Origin: GCA-2861595 sp035536185
GTDB lineage: Bacteria > Actinomycetota > Acidimicrobiia > Acidimicrobiales > GCA-2861595
NCBI GenBank assembly: GCA_035536185.1
Contig: DATLOM010000061.1
Span: forward strand, 31,704-95,703
DNA: 64,000 nucleotides
Direction: 5' to 3'
A model generated the notes under the pieces. It did no database searches. It worked only from the letters and a program-made list of their open reading frames with translations, and was not told the origin of the DNA. Positions 59,259-64,000 of this stretch are shown here, in pieces; positions within the stretch are counted from its first letter, which is position 1, and each line of letters starts with the position of its first letter. Position numbers and translations under genes: made by a program.

Positions 59259-60146
59259 CTAGACCGGTTCGAAGGCGGCCGCCACGGATCTGGCTACCGC
59301 GGCAGGGTCCTCTAGGGGTGCGAAGTGGCCGAGCCCCGGAAGGACCTCCAGGCGGGCATCGAGGAGGCGGGTGGACCAGAGATCGAGCGCACCTGCCCTC
59401 ACCGCCTGAGATTCGCCCCCGCGGGCGAGGGTGACGGGGCAGCCGACCTTCGAGAGGTCCCGGTAAGCGGTGTGCGAGAGACCGTGGGTGTACATGTCGG
59501 CCTCGGTCTCGGGCCGGCACCGCAGGCGCACCTCACCACCGCCACCGCCGACCTCCTCGAAGCCGTGCTCGACGTAGGCCCAGAGGGCTTCGGGAGCGAC
59601 GAGGGAGAAGGGCGGCTTGCCCCGGTAGGCGTCGAAGGCGGCCTGGTGGGAAGGGAACACCTGGCGGCGCCGGCGCGCCCCGTCGGCCAGCGGGTGGGCG
59701 GGATCAGGCGGCGGCGGTTCTTCCTCGGCCGTGCCGATGGGCTCGATGCAGTAGAGGCCGGCGAACGTGCCGGGCCGAAGCTCCTCGGCCAGCAGTAGCA
59801 GGCTCGCCCCGCTCGAATGGCCGACGGCGATCGGGTGGCGCATCTGGAGGCCGTCGACGACATCGAGGATGTCGGTCGCCAGGTCGCTCCAGGCCATCCC
59901 GCCGGCCGGCCACGACGCCGACCCTGCCGACTCACCGTGGCCGCGGAGATCCAGGGCGAGGGCGCGGGCACCGAGCGATGCCGCCAGGTGGGGTACCAGA
60001 GGTGCCCAGACCCGCCCGTGCAGCCCGGTGGCGTGAACCAGCAACAGGTCCGTGCCCCCTTCCGGGATGCGGTCGCCATCGCCATCGGCGAGCTCGTGCA
60101 CGGCGAGCTCCCCGTCCGAGCCCCTCCGCAGCGCCACCCGTCTCAT
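59259..60146 (-). CDS. Alpha/beta hydrolase
   Basis: 295 residues with LLLVHATGLHGRVWAPLV, LDLRGHGESAG, the nucleophile elbow AVGHSSGASLLLL (G-H-S-S-G) and the catalytic-His segment LPGLGHFAPLEDP. This is a generic esterase/hydrolase of the epoxide-hydrolase-like group. ATG 60146 overlaps the stop of the upstream DUF72 gene by four bases, so the two are coupled. Substrate unknown. Confidence 0.88.
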   Translation of the reverse strand: MRRVALRRGSDGELAVHELADGDGDRIPEGGTDLLLVHATGLHGRVWAPLVPHLAASLGARALALDLRGHGESAGSASWPAGGMAWSDLATDILDVVDGLQMRHPIAVGHSSGASLLLLAEELRPGTFAGLYCIEPIGTAEEEPPPPDPAHPLADGARRRRQVFPSHQAAFDAYRGKPPFSLVAPEALWAYVEHGFEEVGGGGGEVRLRCRPETEADMYTHGLSHTAYRDLSKVGCPVTLARGGESQAVRAGALDLWSTRLLDARLEVLPGLGHFAPLEDPAAVARSVAAAFEPV

Positions 60147-61012
60147 GCCGTGCACCGGGCCAGGAGGGCCGACAGCTCGGTGGCGTTGGCCACGGCGAAG
60201 TCCCGGTAGGTGTTGGAGAACAGAACGTGCACGCATCCCTCGCCCCCGGCGAGGTCCCTGAGCCTCGGGACCCACTCGGCCAGCTCGGCCGTCGAGTAGC
60301 GGTAGCAGCCCGTCCATTCGACGTCGTCGCCTCCACGACCGGGGAAGCGGACGACGGCGACATCGGATGTGGCCGCGACCACCGGCGGCCGGCCAGGGCC
60401 ATCCAGGCAGACCAAGCCCAGGTCATGGAGCTCCAGGAAGCTGAGGGTCGACTCGCAGTTCGGCCCCTCGAGCCAGCCGGGATGGCGCAGCTCGACCGCC
60501 ACGGGCAGGCCCTGGAGCTTCTGCCGCGCCTCCAGCATCAGGCCCCTTCCCGTGTCGCCCGGCTTCAGCCAGTGGGGGTAGCGGAGGATCACCGATCCGA
60601 GCCGCCCCGACTCGTGCAGTGGCCCGATGGCGTGGCGGAACCGGGCCCACGCTTCGTTCAGACCGGCACGGCTGAGGTGGCCGGCGTACAGCCGCCGCCG
60701 GTCGCGCATCTCGGGACGGACCTCGGTCCGCAGGTCTTCCCAGAGCGAGTTCGGGAGGGTTGCCGCACCGGTGAAGAGCGTCCACCCCTCGAGGTCGATG
60801 GTGAAGCTGGGTGGCGTCCGCTCCACCCATTGGCGCGCCAGGTCGTGGGTGGGGGGGAAGCGAGCGGTGGCGTCTATTTCCACCAGTGGGAGGCGCCCGG
60901 CGTAGAAAGCCATCCGCTCGGCGGCTTTCATCGTGCGCCTCGGGTACCACGAGCTCTCGTGCACCAGAGTGCGTTCGGACCACGAGGAGGCCCCTACCAG
61001 CACGTCTCCCAT
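60143..61012 (-). CDS. DUF72 (YecE-like) family protein
   Basis: 289 residues beginning VLVGASSWSERTLVHESSWYP, with MAFYAGRLPLVEIDATARFPP, FTIDLEGWTLFTG, VAVELRHPGWLEG and YRYSTAELAEWVPRL, the conserved TIM-barrel features of DUF72. Its biochemical role is unknown. It is the first gene of a two-gene unit with the alpha/beta hydrolase and is divergent from the RsbW-like gene. Confidence 0.9.
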   Translation of the reverse strand: MGDVLVGASSWSERTLVHESSWYPRRTMKAAERMAFYAGRLPLVEIDATARFPPTHDLARQWVERTPPSFTIDLEGWTLFTGAATLPNSLWEDLRTEVRPEMRDRRRLYAGHLSRAGLNEAWARFRHAIGPLHESGRLGSVILRYPHWLKPGDTGRGLMLEARQKLQGLPVAVELRHPGWLEGPNCESTLSFLELHDLGLVCLDGPGRPPVVAATSDVAVVRFPGRGGDDVEWTGCYRYSTAELAEWVPRLRDLAGGEGCVHVLFSNTYRDFAVANATELSALLARCTA

Positions 61013-61091
61013 ATCACCCCGGACCGTTTCGTCGCCTGTGGCATCGGGTACCCCACCTGAGGACCCCATTCCAGGAGCACTCATCTTCCCT

Positions 61092-61562
61092 ATGTATCTG
61101 TGTCTCGAGCTGGCCTTGCCCGCGGATGCTCGGCTCCTCGCGACGACCAGGCGGAGCCTGGCCGGGTACCTCGCGGACATGGGTGCCGATGCCGACGAGC
61201 AGGCCGACGTGGTACTGGCCCTCGACGAGGCCTGCGTGAACGTGATCCGGCATGCCTTCCCGCCGGGCTCCGAGGGATCGTTCCGGGTACGCGTCGAGTT
61301 GGACGGCGCCACCGTGATCCTCGAGGTGGAGGACAGTGGCCGGGGTTTCAGCCCGGCCGAGGTGGACCTGCGCGAGTCTCGTCTCCACGACGTCTCGGGC
61401 CGGGGCCTCCAGATCATCCGGGCGCTGATGACGTCGGTGCGGTTGCAGTCGCCCACCGAGAGCGGAGGCACACGGCTGTGCATGGAGCGGGTGCTCCGGG
61501 ACCCGCGGCCGGAGAAGCCGCCTTTCGAGGCGATGTCGCGGGCCACCGCCCGAGCTCAGTAG
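61092..61562 (+). CDS. RsbW-like anti-sigma/serine kinase ATPase
   Basis: 156 residues of GHKL ATPase fold. The N box is in VLALDEACVNVIRHAF, the G1 box in EVEDSGRGFSP, the G2 box in GRGLQIIRALMTSV, and the last strand is in GGTRLCMERVL. Such proteins phosphorylate anti-sigma antagonists or bind SigB-type sigma factors. No antagonist or phosphatase gene is adjacent. It converges on the CrtI-like oxidoreductase with a 7-base overlap of the ends. Confidence 0.9.
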   Translation: MYLCLELALPADARLLATTRRSLAGYLADMGADADEQADVVLALDEACVNVIRHAFPPGSEGSFRVRVELDGATVILEVEDSGRGFSPAEVDLRESRLHDVSGRGLQIIRALMTSVRLQSPTESGGTRLCMERVLRDPRPEKPPFEAMSRATARAQ

Positions 61563-63151
61563 AGCCAACGCTTCCACTGCCGGCGGCCCCGGTTGAGGCG
61601 GTCGGCCCAGATGGCCGCCTTGGCGGCATTGGCCCCGCAGGCGCCGTGCACGCCGCCTCCGGGGTGGGCCGACGAAGACCCGAGGAACAGCCCCGCCACC
61701 GGTGTCTCGGGGCGGCCCAGCCCGGGCGAAGGCCGGAACACGAGCTGCTGGTGGAGCTGGGCCGTGCCGCCGTTCGTGGCTCCTCGCGCCAGGTTGGCGT
61801 TCGCCGCTTCGAGACCCAGCGGGCTGAAGATGTGGCGGCCCCGGATGAGCGACTTGAAACCGGGGGCCAGCCGCTCGACCTCTTTCTCCATGCGGTCGGC
61901 GATGGCCACGGTCTCTCGCTCGTCCCAGCAGCCGGTGATCGCGTCGTCGCCGGCGTCGCCACGTACGTGGCGGGGCACGTGGGTGTAGGCCCAGGCCGTC
62001 GCCTTGCCGTCCGGCTGCCGCGTGGGGTCGGCCAGGTTCTGCTGGCCGAGCAGGATGAACAACGGGTCGGGGACCATGCCCACCGCCAGCTGGGCCGACT
62101 GCATCGACAGGGCATCGAGGGTGTCGCCGATGTGGACCGTCCCGGCCCGGCGGGCGGGTTCCGCCGTCCACGGGATCGGGCCGTCGAGGGTCCAGTCGAC
62201 CTTGGCCGTGGCGCTGTCCCAGTGGAACCGGCGCACGTCGTCGAGCATCCTCGCCGGGAGGTGCTCGGCGGCCACGAGGTCCAGGAACAGCGCCGGCGCC
62301 GACACGTCGGCGACGACGGCGCGAGAAGCCTCCACCTCTACGGCCGCGGCCGTTCGCACCGCCACCGCCCGCCCGCCTCTGACCACGACCTCGGTCACCG
62401 GCATCTCGCACCGGACCTCGCCGCCGGCCGCCTCCAGCCGGCGCACCAGCGCGGCCGTCAGCTCACCCGCGCCACCCTCGGGGACCGGCCACCCGAGATC
62501 CTGGGCCAGCGAGGCGAGGAGCCAGCCAAAGGTGGCGCCGAGGGTGGACTCCGGTGACAGGTCGGTGTGGAGGGTGGTGCCCGCCAGCAGCCGGCGCGCC
62601 CCGTCGCTGGTGAACTCCTCCTCGCCCAGCCGGCGCACGGGCAGGGTGAGGAACCGGGCGAAGCGGAGGAGCTCCGACGGGCGCTGCGCCGCCACCAGGC
62701 GCATCCCGGCCCGGACCGGCGGGAAGGGGTTGCAGAGGGCCTCGATCAGCGACGGCCCCACCCGCTGCCACTGATCGAAGAGGCGACGCCAGGCCGCGCC
62801 GTCTCCGGCAGCCAGCTCGTCGAGCGACGACGCCGTCTCGTCCAGATCGGTGGAGATGACGGGACAGGTACCGTCGGCCGACGGATGGGCCAGCGCCAGC
62901 GGGGCGCGGCGCCAGCGCAGGCCGTGGCTGGGCAGGTCCAGGGCCTCGAAGACAGGGGAAGCCACGGCGAGGGGGTAGAAGGCGCTGAACATATCGTTGA
63001 CGTAACCGCTCTCGATCAGCTCCGAGGATCTCACGGCCCCACCCGGCGCCGGCTGGGCCTCGAGCACGACCACGTCCCAACCCTGGTCGGCCAGCAGGTT
63101 GGCCGCCACCAGCCCGTTCGGGCCGGATCCGATGACCACGGCGTCCGGCAC
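61556..63151 (-). CDS. FAD-dependent oxidoreductase, phytoene desaturase/PYROXD2-like
   Basis: 531 residues. The N-terminal dinucleotide motif is VVIGSGPNGLVAANLLADQG with the downstream acidic LEAQPAPGGAVRS. The C-terminal FAD segment is GLFLGSSSAHPGGGVHGACG. Length and motifs match the CrtI-related group that includes carotenoid desaturases and human PYROXD2. No other carotenoid gene is present, so a carotenoid role is not assured. GTG 63151 has a TACGCT box 7 bases upstream. Confidence 0.9.
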   Translation of the reverse strand: MPDAVVIGSGPNGLVAANLLADQGWDVVVLEAQPAPGGAVRSSELIESGYVNDMFSAFYPLAVASPVFEALDLPSHGLRWRRAPLALAHPSADGTCPVISTDLDETASSLDELAAGDGAAWRRLFDQWQRVGPSLIEALCNPFPPVRAGMRLVAAQRPSELLRFARFLTLPVRRLGEEEFTSDGARRLLAGTTLHTDLSPESTLGATFGWLLASLAQDLGWPVPEGGAGELTAALVRRLEAAGGEVRCEMPVTEVVVRGGRAVAVRTAAAVEVEASRAVVADVSAPALFLDLVAAEHLPARMLDDVRRFHWDSATAKVDWTLDGPIPWTAEPARRAGTVHIGDTLDALSMQSAQLAVGMVPDPLFILLGQQNLADPTRQPDGKATAWAYTHVPRHVRGDAGDDAITGCWDERETVAIADRMEKEVERLAPGFKSLIRGRHIFSPLGLEAANANLARGATNGGTAQLHQQLVFRPSPGLGRPETPVAGLFLGSSSAHPGGGVHGACGANAAKAAIWADRLNRGRRQWKRWLY

Positions 63152-63158
63152 GGCCTGG

Positions 63159-63164
63159 AGCGTA
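63159..63164 (-). promoter_or_regulatory. Putative -10 box (TACGCT) for the oxidoreductase gene
   Basis: On the minus strand TACGCT ends 7 bases before GTG 63151. It lies 20 bases from the divergent malQ start. Confidence 0.4.
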
Positions 63165-63184
63165 GGGCGAGTACAACTACAGCG

Positions 63185-64000
63185 ATGAACGACCCGGCCT
63201 CGTGGGGCATCTCGTCCCGTTACCAGGACCACCGGAAGGAGTGGCGGGAGGCCCCGCAGGCCACGGTGGACGCCCTTCTGGCGGCCATGGGCGCCGGGAG
63301 GGGCGACGGCGCGGGGGCCGGGAAGCCACCGGCGACAGGGGAGGACAGCCGGGTACGGGTGGTCAGGGCCGGCGAATCCGCTCCGCTCACCGGGCGGTGG
63401 CAGCTGAGGACCGAGGACGGCGCCGACTGCGAGGTTGACCACGAGCTGCCCCCCGATCTTCCTGCCGGCTACCACCTGCTCCGGCGGGAGACCGACGGCC
63501 ACGCCGTCCGCTTGATCGTCAGCCCTCGCACCTGCTTCCTCCCCGACGGCTTGCGCACCTGGGGCTGGGCCGTCCAGCTACCGGCCACCCGTTCCCGTTC
63601 CAGCTGGGGCATCGGCGATCTTGGCGACCTGCGCCGGCTGGGGTCCTGGTCCTCGTCGTTGGGCGCCGGCATGTGCCTGTCCAGCCCGCTGCACGCGCCG
63701 CTGCCGATAGCCCGGCAGCAGGCCAGCCCGTACTTCCCCTCCAGCCGCTGCTTCCGGAGCCCGCTCTACCTCCGGATCGAGGACGTGCCGGGCGCGGGCG
63801 AGCAACTGCCCGACGTGGCCGCCCTGGCCGACAAGGGGAGGGCGTTGAACAACGATCGACGCGTCGATCGTGACGAGGTGTGGAGGCTAAAGCTGCAGGC
63901 CCTCGAGTCGCTCTGGGCGTCGTTCCGCGCGCGGAACGACGCCCAGAGCGACTCGAGGGCCTGCAGCTTTAGCCTCCACACCTCGTCACGATCGACGCGT
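63185..64000 (+). CDS. malQ: 4-alpha-glucanotransferase, 5' part only
   Basis: Amylomaltase transferring glucan chains in maltodextrin/glycogen metabolism. From ATG 63185 the frame shows an N-terminal beta domain, then the GH77 start: RSRSSWGIGDLGDLRRLGSW, SPLHAPLPIARQQASPYFPS, RCFRSPLYLRIED and GRALNNDRRVDRDEVWRLKL. Genuine MalQ-like sequence stops at about residue 248 (FRA), exactly at the axis of a palindrome (63929/63930). The remaining codons are the reverse complement of the gene's own sequence, so the last ~23 residues are not real MalQ. Confidence 0.88.
   Translation, partial: MNDPASWGISSRYQDHRKEWREAPQATVDALLAAMGAGRGDGAGAGKPPATGEDSRVRVVRAGESAPLTGRWQLRTEDGADCEVDHELPPDLPAGYHLLRRETDGHAVRLIVSPRTCFLPDGLRTWGWAVQLPATRSRSSWGIGDLGDLRRLGSWSSSLGAGMCLSSPLHAPLPIARQQASPYFPSSRCFRSPLYLRIEDVPGAGEQLPDVAALADKGRALNNDRRVDRDEVWRLKLQALESLWASFRARNDAQSDSRACSFSLHTSSRSTR
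63852..63871. repeat. 20-bp perfect palindrome
   Basis: ACGATCGACGCGTCGATCGT reads the same on both strands. It lies inside malQ and its centre is at the outer edge of the large palindrome's left arm; the window's last six bases (ACGCGT) repeat its core. Confidence 0.85.
63859..64000. repeat. 142-bp perfect inverted repeat without spacer, ending at the window edge
   Basis: Bases 63930-64000 are the exact reverse complement of 63859-63929 (71-bp arms, axis GTTCCGCG|CGCGGAAC). The left arm is good malQ coding sequence; the right arm is not. This points to a fold-back chimera or assembly hairpin at a contig end, and less likely to a real inverted duplication or a hairpin terminus. Confidence 0.95.

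Overview
The window is a strongly G+C-rich actinobacterial chromosome segment with dense, co-oriented genes, many ATGA/GTGA/TTGA four-base overlaps and frequent GTG/TTG starts. Mycothiol S-conjugate amidase, coenzyme F420 genes (cofD/cofE), DUF3499, DUF5719 and SigK/RskA-type regulators point to Actinomycetota. A deep-branching class such as Acidimicrobiia is my inference. I found no rRNA, tRNA, CRISPR array or transposase gene.

Region by region. 1-3570: biotin carboxylase (cut by the window edge) divergent from biotin ligase, then pabC/pabB for p-aminobenzoate. 3616-20795: a large envelope-polysaccharide locus. It holds an LCP ligase, rmlA/rmlB/rmlD, UDP-glucose dehydrogenase, UDP-xylose synthase, a mannose-1-phosphate guanylyltransferase, galE, a GDP-deoxymannose reductase-like enzyme, two GT2 and three GT4 glycosyltransferases, and a His-rich membrane-anchored protein of unknown function. 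cofD/cofE are embedded on the other strand. 21000-26105: a GT2 fused to a large membrane protein, a DUF5719 protein and a thioredoxin-like protein, convergent with ftsH. 28199-36695: DUF3499, a CPBP protease, a zinc ribbon, a PTPS-related membrane protein overlapping a GT2 tail to tail, then manB, a Trm112-like protein, PGI/PMI and an archaeal/Thermotoga-like S-adenosylhomocysteine hydrolase. 36812-48198: comF, a FlgM-like ORF, hpf, an orphan NarL-type regulator, secA, a repeat-rich gap, prfB, an inverted-repeat element, a PIG-L deacetylase, a CAP protein, and ftsE-ftsX-M23 peptidase.

48398-64000: DUF6458 protein with a strong terminator, ferredoxin, PuuD-like amidotransferase, a Pro/Lys repeat protein, mca, SCP2, a duplicated-domain lipoprotein, an ECF sigma/anti-sigma pair, tatA with a cupredoxin lipoprotein, YdjC, nuclease, M23, PAP2, alpha/beta hydrolase, DUF72, RsbW-like kinase, a CrtI-like oxidoreductase, and malQ. 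malQ runs into a 142-bp perfect palindrome ending exactly at the window edge.

How it fits together. Sugar-nucleotide enzymes (dTDP-sugar, UDP-glucuronate, UDP-xylose, UDP-galactose, GDP-mannose) feed the glycosyltransferases, and the LCP protein probably attaches the product to peptidoglycan. manB and PGI/PMI supply mannose phosphates. The order LCP - rmlD - GT - manC - cofD/E - DUF3499 - manB - PMI - ahcY - comF - hpf - secA resembles the Mycobacterium tuberculosis Rv3240c-Rv3267 block as I remember it, but without whiB2 and mtrAB-lpqB.

The most general unexplained signal is a TAGSCT-like hexamer (TAGGCT, TAGCCT, TAGCGT and variants) lying 6-10 bases upstream of about eighteen start codons on both strands. 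This fits a -10 box driving leaderless mRNAs. It also bears on several start choices, including a probable non-AUG start in a GT4 gene near 18781.
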